DNA of 5,838 nucleotides from Pseudomonadota bacterium (GTDB lineage Bacteria > Pseudomonadota > Gammaproteobacteria > Steroidobacterales > Woeseiaceae): positions 1-5,838 of the forward strand of contig JAKSCZ010000630.1 in NCBI GenBank assembly GCA_022360335.1. Reading direction: 5' to 3'. Position numbers and translations under genes: made by a program. The notes below the pieces were generated by a model that did no database searches, was not told where the DNA came from, and worked only from the letters and a program-made list of their open reading frames with translations. Of the stretch, positions 1-5,794 are shown piece by piece (the first letter of the stretch is position 1; the number at the start of each line of letters is the position of its first letter).

Positions 1-1
1 C

Positions 2-1045
2 GCGTCGACCCTGCCGTGGGTCATGGCCAACTGGCTGGACGTTCCGAACACGGCGCCGGACGGCGAGGTGCCGCTGTCCGTGAAGCTGTCCTTCTACGTC
101 GGCAGCGCGGCATTCCTGCTCGCGGTCTCCTGGACCGTGTTCCGAACCAGGGAATACCCGCCCGGGGAACTGGCGGCATTCGAAGCGGTCCGGGACAAGT
201 CGGGCGAAGACGGTGACGAGACGCTTCGCCCGGCCGCCAGGTACCGGAACGGCGGCCTCGTCTGGGTCCTCGTCGGTGCGATCGGCTGGTACCTGGTCGC
301 CGGCAACGGACTCGACAAGCAGCTCTTCATACTCGCCGGCGGGTTCATCGCCTTCGGTATCCTGCAGGTTCTGACGGCGTACCTGCAGAACGGCGGGCAC
401 ACCCGCAACGGCTTCTACGAAGTCATGCACGACCGGTTCCACATGCCGCGCGTCATGAAGCAGCTCGCGGTCGTCCAGTTTTTCTCGTGGTTCGCCTTGT
501 TCGCGATGTGGATCTACGGGGGCGAGGCGGTCGCTTTCCACCACTTCGGTGCAACCGGGGTCGGTACGCAGGCTTACAACGACGGCGTCGACTGGAACGG
601 CGTGCTGTTCGGTGCGTATAACGGATTCGCCGCGCTCGCCGCGATCGCGATCCCGTTCGTCGCCAACCACCTCGGGTGCCGCGTCTGCCACCTGGTCAAT
701 CTGTGGCTCGGCGGTATCGGCCTGATCAGCTTCTACTTCGTTTCCAACCCGCAGTTGCTGCTGGTGTCCGAACTGGGCGTCGGCATGGCCTGGGCCTCGA
801 TCCTGTCGCTGCCTTACGCGCTGCTGTCGAACAACCTGCCGGCCCGCAAAATGGGCGTGTACATGGGCATCTTCAACTTCTTCATCGTGATTCCGCAGCT
901 CGTCGCGGCGAGCCTGCTCGGCCTGCTGCTGCGCGAATTCTTCGACCTGCAGCCGATCTTCGGCCTCGTCATCGGCGGCGTGTCGTTGCTCATCGCCGGC
1001 GTCCTGGTACTGCTCGTCGACAAGTCGGCGGAGCCCACGGGATGA
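2..1045 (+). CDS. MFS sugar:cation symporter, SLC45/GPH-like (5' partial)
   Basis: This is the C-terminal 347 residues of an inner-membrane sugar transporter. The frame is open to the left edge, and residues before the first ATG (position 23) already fit the family (LPWVMANW, residues 4-11), so that ATG is internal. Family full lengths near 450-500 residues imply about a quarter to a third is missing. Seen in the sequence: NTAP-GE (from residue 16), a cytoplasmic stretch ending TREYPP, and about nine hydrophobic segments (roughly 29-46, 84-103, 108-128, 154-174, 200-225, 229-249, 252-276, 287-310, 318-339). The segments MAWASILSLPYALL (from 262) and MGVYMGIFNFFIVIPQ (284-299) are hallmark sequences of SLC45/GPH-type sucrose and maltose transporters. 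Maltose or maltodextrin as substrate is inferred from the coupled amylase gene and nearby glk. The TGA overlaps the next ATG (ATGA). Confidence 0.9.
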   Translation, partial: ASTLPWVMANWLDVPNTAPDGEVPLSVKLSFYVGSAAFLLAVSWTVFRTREYPPGELAAFEAVRDKSGEDGDETLRPAARYRNGGLVWVLVGAIGWYLVAGNGLDKQLFILAGGFIAFGILQVLTAYLQNGGHTRNGFYEVMHDRFHMPRVMKQLAVVQFFSWFALFAMWIYGGEAVAFHHFGATGVGTQAYNDGVDWNGVLFGAYNGFAALAAIAIPFVANHLGCRVCHLVNLWLGGIGLISFYFVSNPQLLLVSELGVGMAWASILSLPYALLSNNLPARKMGVYMGIFNFFIVIPQLVAASLLGLLLREFFDLQPIFGLVIGGVSLLIAGVLVLLVDKSAEPTG

Positions 1046-2730
1046 GGTATCTCGCGGCGGCTCTTGCGCTGCTGCTCAGCGCCTGTTCGGATGCGCCGGA
1101 CACCGGACCGGCGCCGCGCGAGTACTACGGCACACTCGAGCCGTTCGCGTCGGAGGCCGTGTACTTCCTGCTGACCGATCGTTTCGTCGACGGCGATCCG
1201 TCGAACAACCACGTCGATCAGGGCGGACCCGATCCCGCCACGCGCACGTTCGACCGGCCGATCCGGGTACCGGGTTACGGCGAGGCCAACATCGGCTACC
1301 TGGGCGGCGACCTCAAGGGCGTCCTGCAAAACGCGGACTACATCGCGGATATGGGTTTCACGGCGATCTGGACGACGCCGATCCTCGACAACCCGGACGA
1401 GGCCTTCACGGGCAGCGTGGCGCCCGGACGCGGACCGGGCGGGGACAAAGGCAAGACCGGCTACCACGGTTATTGGGGCGTCAACTTCTTCCGCGTGGAC
1501 GAGCACCTCGAATCGGCCGATCTGAGTTTCGCCGACTTCACGCGCAGGCTGCGCGAGGAGCACGGACTCGGGTACGTGCTCGACGTCGTCTGCAACCACG
1601 GTTCGCCGGCCTGGACGATGCCTGCGGATCAGCCGCTCTTCGGCGAGCTGTACGACGCAAACGGCGAACTCGTCGCCGATCACGGCAATCTGCACCCGGC
1701 CGATCTCAGGGACGACGAGCCGCTGCACGACTTTTACAACCGCGAGCCGGGCCTCGGCGAGCTGTCGGACATGAACGAGCGCAATCCGGACGTGCTGGAG
1801 TACTTCGTTGCGGCCTACTCGCAGTGGCTCGACCAGGGCGCCCATGCGCTGCGTATCGATACGATCCCGTTCATGCCGCACGAGTACTGGAAAACGTTCA
1901 GCGATCGACTGCGCGAGAAACGCCCGGGCCTGTTCATGTTCTCCGAGGCATTCAATTACGACGCCCGGGCGATCGCACCGCATACGTGGACGGAGAACGG
2001 CGCGATCAGCGTCCTCGATTTCCCCGGCAGGGCGGCGATGAACCGGGTCTTCGCCGAGGGTGCGCCGTACGGCGAGCTGCAGGATTACCTGCATCTCGAC
2101 TCGGGTCTCTACGAGAATCCGTACGAGCTCATGACCTTCTACGACAACCACGACATGGATCGCATGAACGCCGATACGGCGGGATTCATCGATGCCAACA
2201 ACTGGCTGTTCACGAGCCGCGGCATCCCGGTCGTGTATTACGGTTCCGAGAGCGGCTTCCAGGCCGGGACCAACGAGCACACGGGTAACCGCAATTACTT
2301 CGGGCAGGACGGCGTCGATGCCGCGAAGTCGCATCCGATTCATGCAGCGCTCACACGCATCGCCGCTATCCGCAGGAGCTCGATCGCCCTGCAGCGGGGT
2401 CTGCAGGTCGACACGGAGTTCGGCCGGCGCTCGGCGAGTTTCTTTCGTGTGTACCGCAAAGACGGCGTGAGTCAGACGGCGCTCGTCCTGCTGAACGGCG
2501 GCGACGAGCCTTTGACGATGACGTTCGGACGCTTACCGGCGAGCGGCGCCTGGAAGGATGCCGTGACCGGGCACGCCGTGCAGGTCGACGAGGACTTTGC
2601 CGGAATGGCCGGGGAGATCGCGCCGCACGGCGTGCGCGTCTATCTGAACGATGTGCCGGTCACGGACCCGCAGTTCACGGCACTGCTGGACCGGGCGCAG
2701 GCGGCTAGAGTGCGCCGCACGACGCCCTGA
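1042..2730 (+). CDS. GH13 alpha-amylase / CGTase-like lipoprotein
   Basis: This 562-residue secreted enzyme should cleave or transglycosylate alpha-1,4-glucans. The ATG at 1042 overlaps the transporter stop, and GGCGGAG sits 8 nt upstream. It begins a short hydrophobic signal peptide with lipobox LSA-C15. Ser at +2 argues against inner-membrane retention, so an outer-membrane lipid anchor is likely. The (beta/alpha)8 domain has a calcium-site-like D50-G-D-P-S-N-N56, GYHGYW (140-145), region I DVVCNH (181-186), region V-like LSDMN (241-245), nucleophile D273 in LRID, acid/base E302 in FSEAF and D371 in DNHD. TSRGIPVVYYGSE and the all-beta C domain (about 465-562) follow. Recalled alignment places the core near cyclodextrin glucanotransferases, but the D/E domains and CBM20 are absent. 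Odd: the usual region II His four residues after the nucleophile is F277. An upstream in-frame extension to 676 would remove the signal peptide and was rejected. Amylase versus CGTase activity is undecided. Confidence 0.93.
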   Translation: MRYLAAALALLLSACSDAPDTGPAPREYYGTLEPFASEAVYFLLTDRFVDGDPSNNHVDQGGPDPATRTFDRPIRVPGYGEANIGYLGGDLKGVLQNADYIADMGFTAIWTTPILDNPDEAFTGSVAPGRGPGGDKGKTGYHGYWGVNFFRVDEHLESADLSFADFTRRLREEHGLGYVLDVVCNHGSPAWTMPADQPLFGELYDANGELVADHGNLHPADLRDDEPLHDFYNREPGLGELSDMNERNPDVLEYFVAAYSQWLDQGAHALRIDTIPFMPHEYWKTFSDRLREKRPGLFMFSEAFNYDARAIAPHTWTENGAISVLDFPGRAAMNRVFAEGAPYGELQDYLHLDSGLYENPYELMTFYDNHDMDRMNADTAGFIDANNWLFTSRGIPVVYYGSESGFQAGTNEHTGNRNYFGQDGVDAAKSHPIHAALTRIAAIRRSSIALQRGLQVDTEFGRRSASFFRVYRKDGVSQTALVLLNGGDEPLTMTFGRLPASGAWKDAVTGHAVQVDEDFAGMAGEIAPHGVRVYLNDVPVTDPQFTALLDRAQAARVRRTTP

Positions 2731-3733
2731 TGACGAGCTTCGGCGCCATCAGGGCCGAGTCGGCGATCGTCTCGCCTTCGATCAGGTTGACGATGCCGCG
2801 TACCAGTCCTTCGGATGCCTGGCGAATGTCCTGGCGCACCGTCGTCAGCGGCGGAGTGACGTGTGCCGCGAGCTGGATGTCGTCGAAGCCGACGACCGCA
2901 ACGTCGTGCGGGATCGAGTACCCGTTGTCTTCCAGCGCGCGCAAGGCGTCGATCGCGATGACGTCCGTAACGGCGAACACGGCGTCGAATTCCCGGTCGC
3001 GCGCCAGGAGCTCTAGCACCGCCCGGTATCCCTGACCGTCGGAACTCGTCGCGTCGACTTTGAGGCGCTCGTCGGGTTCGATGCCCGCCTCCTCGAGCGC
3101 ACGGCAGTAGCCGTCGTAGCGGGCCGAGTGTTCCGGAGAGCGTTCCGTCGTGCCGAGCAGGGCGACCTTTTTTCTTCCCAGCGAGAGAAGGTGCCGCGTC
3201 GCCTGGTAGCCGCCGCCGAGGTTATCGCACCCGATCGAATGTCCCGGCTGTCCGTCGAGCATCGGTCCCCAGATGATGAATCGCGTGTTTGCATCGGTCA
3301 GGGCGCCGAGCTTCTCGCGATAGTCCTCGTAGTTGCCGTATCCGAGCAGGATGAGCCCGTCGGCGCGGTTGCTGGCCTGGTACTCGATGTGCCAGTCGTC
3401 GCTGAGCTGCTGCAGCGAGATCAGGACGTCGTAGCCGAGACCGGACGCGGCGCGCGTGATATAGCCGAACATCGACAGGAAGAAGGGATTGATCTGCGCG
3501 TCCTCGCCTTCGGTCTCGTCGAACAGCAGCAGGGCGATCGTATTGCTCTGATGCGTCCGGAGCCCCGCGGCGTGGCGATTGACGAAGTAATTGAGTTCGC
3601 GGGCGATCTTCTGGATGCGCTCGCGCGTTTCCTCGCGCACGAGCGGCGAATTTCGCAGAGCGCGCGACACGGTCGCCTGCGAGACGCCGGCGAGTTCGGC
3701 GATATCGCGAGATGTCGGATTGTCGACCTTCAT
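2705..3733 (-). CDS. LacI-family transcriptional regulator of the sugar locus
   Basis: This is a 342-residue cytoplasmic repressor of usual LacI/GalR length. The N-terminal helix-turn-helix is TSRDIAELAGVSQATVSRAL (residues 7-26), followed by a third helix and a hinge helix NRHAAGL (52-58). A periplasmic-binding-protein-like effector domain runs from about 65 to 342. Recognisable core segments are GYQATRHLLSLGRKKVALLG, DAVFAVTDVIAIDALRAL and VAVVGFDDIQLAAHVTPPLTTV. The effector is probably maltose, a maltodextrin or glucose, inferred only from the neighbours. The ATG at 3733 was chosen because it leaves six residues before the HTH, as is normal. The open frame extends to 3970, but that would run into glk and adds non-homologous residues. 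The best Shine-Dalgarno lies unusually far upstream (15 nt). The gene converges on the amylase gene, its last 26 bp overlapping that coding end. It is divergent from glk, an arrangement that suits shared control and autoregulation. Confidence 0.95.
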   Translation of the reverse strand: MKVDNPTSRDIAELAGVSQATVSRALRNSPLVREETRERIQKIARELNYFVNRHAAGLRTHQSNTIALLLFDETEGEDAQINPFFLSMFGYITRAASGLGYDVLISLQQLSDDWHIEYQASNRADGLILLGYGNYEDYREKLGALTDANTRFIIWGPMLDGQPGHSIGCDNLGGGYQATRHLLSLGRKKVALLGTTERSPEHSARYDGYCRALEEAGIEPDERLKVDATSSDGQGYRAVLELLARDREFDAVFAVTDVIAIDALRALEDNGYSIPHDVAVVGFDDIQLAAHVTPPLTTVRQDIRQASEGLVRGIVNLIEGETIADSALMAPKLVIRASCGAL

Positions 3734-3747
3734 CGTGCCGGTTGCAT

Positions 3748-3756
3748 TCCTCCCCC
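3748..3756 (-). promoter_or_regulatory. Strong but distant Shine-Dalgarno of the lacI-family gene
   Basis: The minus strand reads GGGGGAGGA here. The core GGAGG ends 15 nt before the ATG at 3733, longer than the usual 5-9 nt. No in-frame ATG, GTG or TTG lies between. An out-of-frame ATG begins one base after this motif and opens a five-codon frame whose TGA overlaps the repressor ATG. Confidence 0.5.
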
Positions 3757-3768
3757 GTCCTGCAAGCC

Positions 3769-3778
3769 TGTTGTAACA
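3769..3778. promoter_or_regulatory. Small inverted repeat TGTT-N2-AACA, candidate operator
   Basis: TGTTGTAACA is a 4+4 bp inverted repeat in the lacI-glk intergenic region, on the lacI-leader side of the glk promoter. Its right half shares AACA with the larger inverted repeat starting at 3775. It could be a binding element for autorepression by the LacI-type protein. Arms this short are common by chance, so it is a weak candidate. Confidence 0.25.
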
Positions 3779-3797
3779 CATCGCGCCGGGGTGTGTT
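3775..3797. promoter_or_regulatory. Inverted repeat AACACA-N11-TGTGTT, candidate operator
   Basis: Two perfect 6-bp arms (3775-3780 and 3792-3797) flank an 11-bp GC-rich spacer. The repeat covers where the -35 region and spacer of the glk promoter should lie, and its right arm abuts the extended -10. A regulator bound here would block RNA polymerase, and it also sits upstream of the divergent lacI-family gene. Assigning it to that protein is inference. LacI operators are usually more compact with a central CG, so two half-sites or another protein are possible. Confidence 0.35.
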
Positions 3798-3805
3798 GAT
3801 ATAAA
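3797..3805 (+). promoter_or_regulatory. Extended -10 promoter element for glk
   Basis: TGATATAAA matches the sigma-70 extended -10 form TG-N-TATAAT at all positions but one. The expected start of transcription is near 3812, giving a leader of about 49 nt before the glk ATG. No good -35 hexamer lies at 16-18 bp spacing (3777-3782 is CACATC), which fits an extended -10 promoter. It is the most AT-rich stretch of an otherwise GC-rich region. Confidence 0.5.
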
Positions 3806-3815
3806 ATGCCGTGAA

Positions 3816-3838
3816 CGCGGCCGGCGGGGCCGCGGCCC
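3816..3838. repeat. GC-rich hairpin and perfect 12-bp palindrome in the glk leader
   Basis: CGCGGCC (3816-3822) and GGCCGCG (3828-3834) form a 7-bp stem with a 5-nt loop. An overlapping perfect palindrome, GGGCCGCGGCCC, occupies 3827-3838, so the two foldings are mutually exclusive. The element lies between the expected transcription start and the glk ribosome-binding site. It could be a 5' stabilising hairpin, an operator with a central CG, or a by-product of high GC. No U-run follows, so it is not an intrinsic terminator. Confidence 0.4.
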
Positions 3839-3849
3839 GCGACGAGGAC

Positions 3850-3855
3850 AGGGGA
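3850..3855 (+). promoter_or_regulatory. Ribosome-binding site of glk
   Basis: AGGGGA lies five bases before the ATG at 3861 and supports that start. A second purine-rich GAGGA occurs at 3845-3849. Confidence 0.6.
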
Positions 3856-3860
3856 TAAGG

Positions 3861-4835
3861 ATGGCAGATAAGAGCCTGCTGATCGGCGACATCGGCGGCA
3901 CCAACGCACGATTCGCACTGGCGAATCGCGCGCACCCCGGATACCAGGACAAAGTCGAACTCAAGTGCACCGATTTCGAGACTTCGGTCGATGCGGTCCG
4001 GCACTACCTGACGACGGTCGGCGTGCCGGTGCCGGATGCGATCTGCCTGGCGGCGGCGGGTCCCGTCGTCGACCACGGTATCGACGTCACCAACAACCAC
4101 TGGACCCTGTCGACGGCGTCGCTGGCATCCGAGTTCGATCTCGATTCCGTGCGGCTGCTCAACGACTTCGAGGCGATCGCGTATTCCATCCCGTTCATCG
4201 GTCCGGAGGACAGGCTCGCGGTCGGCGCGATACAGGGGCCGGATCTCGAAGGCAGGGATTTCGATATTGCGATTCTGGGTCCGGGGACCGGTCTCGGCGT
4301 GGCCGGGCTGTGCAATCGCGGGGACGCCATGCTTGCGATCACCGGAGAGGGCGGCCACGTCGGTTTCGCGCCGGAGTCCGATGAGCAGGCCGAACTGCTG
4401 CGGATCCTGCGTCCGCGCTTCGGGCGGGTCTCGGCGGAACGTCTCGTCGCGGGCTCCGGCATCGAGAACATCCATGCCGCCTTGCTCGAGTTGCACGGCG
4501 GCGAGGGCCGCCTGTCGGCGCGGGAGATAGGCGCCGCGGCCGCGGGGCCCGGCGTCGCGGCCGAGGCCGTTCGTCTGTTTTTCGAGATCCTCGGCCAGGC
4601 GGCGGGCGATCTCGCCCTGACGCTGGGTGCGAACGACGGCGTCTACATCGCCGGGGGCATCGCCAAGCGCTATCCCGAGGTCCTCGCCGACAGGACGTTT
4701 CGCGCCGCCTTCGAGAGCAAAGGCCGGCATCGCCGTCTGATGGAGCGCATCCCGACCTACCTGATCACACACACGCAGCCGGGACTGCTCGGTGCGTCGT
4801 TCGTTGCGCAGGAGCTCGTCGCCGGCGCCGCCTGA
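3861..4835 (+). CDS. glk: Glucokinase (ATP:D-glucose 6-phosphotransferase)
   Basis: This 324-residue cytoplasmic enzyme matches the length and layout of E. coli Glk (321 residues). It phosphorylates glucose with ATP to glucose 6-phosphate. Seen in the sequence: phosphate-1 loop GDIGGTNARFAL (residues 9-20), catalytic base D102 in LLNDFEA, glycine-rich GPGTGLG (140-146), and glucose-binding residues E163 and H166 in GEGGHVGFAP. E193 in SAERLVAGSG, AGGI (264-267) and the C-terminal ITHTQPGLLG follow. These identify the bacterial Glk family (PF02685), not the ROK type, whose zinc-binding cysteine motif is absent. The start has a good ribosome-binding site and an extended -10 promoter upstream. 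The gene is divergent from the lacI-family gene and beside an amylase and transporter pair, so it probably traps glucose released from imported maltodextrins. No intrinsic terminator is visible after the stop. Confidence 0.97.
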   Translation: MADKSLLIGDIGGTNARFALANRAHPGYQDKVELKCTDFETSVDAVRHYLTTVGVPVPDAICLAAAGPVVDHGIDVTNNHWTLSTASLASEFDLDSVRLLNDFEAIAYSIPFIGPEDRLAVGAIQGPDLEGRDFDIAILGPGTGLGVAGLCNRGDAMLAITGEGGHVGFAPESDEQAELLRILRPRFGRVSAERLVAGSGIENIHAALLELHGGEGRLSAREIGAAAAGPGVAAEAVRLFFEILGQAAGDLALTLGANDGVYIAGGIAKRYPEVLADRTFRAAFESKGRHRRLMERIPTYLITHTQPGLLGASFVAQELVAGAA

Positions 4836-4846
4836 TTCACGAGTCT

Positions 4847-4862
4847 TGTGATCTGCGTCACA
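4847..4862. promoter_or_regulatory. CRP-like binding site TGTGA-N6-TCACA
   Basis: TGTGATCTGCGTCACA has both perfect 5-bp half-sites and the 6-bp spacing of the CRP/Vfr/Clp consensus. Symmetry extends one base further on each side (TTGTGA...TCACAA, 4846-4863). It starts 12 bp after the glk stop, between two convergent genes, and is followed by an AT-rich stretch (4862-4895). That stretch contains a -10-like TATGTT (4881-4886). Such a -10 puts a start near 4894, with the site centred about 40 bp upstream, roughly class II CRP geometry. Transcription would run antisense into the DUF2189 gene. The match is directly visible; a function here is inference. Confidence 0.45.
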
Positions 4863-4912
4863 AAAAAGCAATAAAATCAGTATGTTGGATTTTCACGGCC
4901 CGCCGGGACCCG

Positions 4913-5740
4913 TCAACCGGCCCGGTTCTGCGTATCCGGCCGGGGCACCGCCGTGATGCCGACCTCGTGGCGGGGGAACTCGTCCGCGTCGATCGTCTCG
5001 AGGTAACCGTGCCAGGCCGCATAGCCGATGACGGGGACGATGACGATCAGGCCGACGAAAGCCGTCGCGACGCCGAGCGACAGCAGTACGACGATCATCG
5101 TCAGCCACACGATCATGGCGCGCTTGTTGCGCAGCACGGCATTCACCGACGTGACGATGGCCGTGATGCTGTCGACGTTGCGGTGCATGATCATCGGCAG
5201 CGAGAATGCACTTGCCGAAAACGTGATCGCCGCAAAGACGGCACCGACGGCGGAACCGAATCCGAGATAGAACAGCCAGTCCCCGAGCGACGGAGCGCCC
5301 TCCGTCGGGAAGAACACGCTGACCATGACGGCCGCCCGTGCCCAGACGAGAAAAATCACGAGCAGCGCCAGCGCGAAAATCATCTCGTTGCCGAAGTGTC
5401 GCCGCCATGCCGCGCGGGCGCTGCGAATCATGAGCGGCCGCTGGCCGCGTTCCAGCTGAGCGCTGATCGCGTACAGACCGATACAGGTTAACGGTGCGAG
5501 AAACACGAAGCCGCCGAGTATGGCGTACAGGATCCACTGACCGCCCTTGAACCACGCGAGCAGGCTGACGAAGCTCATGAGGAGCGCCACGGTCAGGCCG
5601 TAGGCCATACTGTGTCGCGGTGCCTGCACGAGATCGCGGATACCGAGCCGCACCCAGCGGACCGGGGCCCAGGGCGAGAGCTTGCGGCACGGCGCAGCGA
5701 ACGGCAGTTCGTCGCGGTCGACATCGGGCTGTTCGATCAT
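4913..5740 (-). CDS. DUF2189-family integral membrane protein
   Basis: This is a 275-residue inner-membrane protein of unknown function. A soluble N-terminus (about 1-44) contains the W-x-x-L-G-x-x-D-L element (WVRLGIRDL, 29-37) common in this family. Hydrophobic segments lie at about 46-63, 68-92, 119-143, 152-185 (possibly two short or one long segment) and 208-242. The last ends in PVIGYAAWHGY, close to the family's P-x-I-G-H-A-x-W-H-A-Y signature. I recall DUF2189 (PF09955) proteins as widespread in Proteobacteria, with no established biochemical role. The ATG at 5740 has AAGGAG seven bases upstream and a candidate promoter behind it, so the start is well supported. The gene converges on glk and is probably an independent unit, not part of the sugar locus. 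The family assignment comes from recalled motifs. Confidence 0.8.
   Translation of the reverse strand: MIEQPDVDRDELPFAAPCRKLSPWAPVRWVRLGIRDLVQAPRHSMAYGLTVALLMSFVSLLAWFKGGQWILYAILGGFVFLAPLTCIGLYAISAQLERGQRPLMIRSARAAWRRHFGNEMIFALALLVIFLVWARAAVMVSVFFPTEGAPSLGDWLFYLGFGSAVGAVFAAITFSASAFSLPMIMHRNVDSITAIVTSVNAVLRNKRAMIVWLTMIVVLLSLGVATAFVGLIVIVPVIGYAAWHGYLETIDADEFPRHEVGITAVPRPDTQNRAG
4915..4927. repeat. Short hairpin at the DUF2189 stop codon
   Basis: AACCG (4915-4919) and CGGTT (4923-4927) pair around a 3-nt loop at the very end of the DUF2189 frame, overlapping one base of its TGA. On the minus strand the nearest U-rich stretch is more than 40 nt further on, so this does not make a standard intrinsic terminator. 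Confidence 0.3.
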
Positions 5741-5747
5741 CGTCCTG

Positions 5748-5794
5748 CTCCTTGTACCTCCTCAGAGTATGCCCCTTATCGCGCCGGTCGTGAA
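5748..5794 (-). promoter_or_regulatory. Candidate sigma-70 promoter and Shine-Dalgarno of the DUF2189 gene
   Basis: On the minus strand, TTCACG (5794-5789) and CATACT (5771-5766) lie exactly 17 bp apart. Each matches four of six consensus bases of the -35 and -10 boxes. Transcription would begin near 5759, giving a leader of about 19 nt. AAGGAG (5753-5748) within it is seven bases before the ATG at 5740. A second GGAGG-type motif (5763-5757) falls at or before that start and would be unused. Confidence 0.4.

Noticed and set aside
814..2343. A 509-codon open frame on the minus strand, antisense to the transporter and amylase genes.
   Set aside because: It lies wholly opposite two clearly homologous genes. 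Its translation is rich in R, E and V without any domain, as expected for an antisense shadow in GC-rich DNA.
3128..3799. A 223-codon plus-strand frame opposite the lacI-family gene.
   Set aside because: It is the antisense of a strongly conserved LacI-family gene, has no homologous motif, and runs through the regulatory region.
3734..3970. N-terminal extension of the lacI-family frame to an ATG at 3970.
   Set aside because: The added 79 residues do not resemble any LacI N-terminus and would cover the divergent glk promoter and the first codons of glk.
4834..4853. Bulged hairpin GAT(T)CAC/GTGATC right after the glk stop, as a terminator.
   Set aside because: It is AT-rich with a bulge and is not followed by a T-run on the plus strand. 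An A-run follows further on, so it does not fit an intrinsic terminator.
3222..4871. A 549-codon open frame on the minus strand across glk and part of the lacI-family gene.
   Set aside because: It is antisense to glk, is in a different frame from the regulator and shows no recognisable motif. It also crosses the intergenic promoter region.
4873..4893. AAAATC-N9-GATTTT inverted repeat in the convergent gap, with a T-run on the minus strand, as a terminator for the DUF2189 gene.
   Set aside because: The 6-bp stem has only one G-C pair and a 9-nt loop, so it is too weak for a normal intrinsic terminator.
4882..4956. A 24-codon plus-strand frame (begins MLDFHGPPG) just after the CRP-like site.
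   Set aside because: It has no Shine-Dalgarno and two thirds of it is antisense to the end of the DUF2189 gene. A leaderless peptide is possible but unsupported.
4967..5491. A 174-codon plus-strand frame beginning with GTG, opposite the DUF2189 gene.
   Set aside because: Its D/H/R-rich low-complexity translation is what antisense of hydrophobic membrane codons gives. No good ribosome-binding site is seen.
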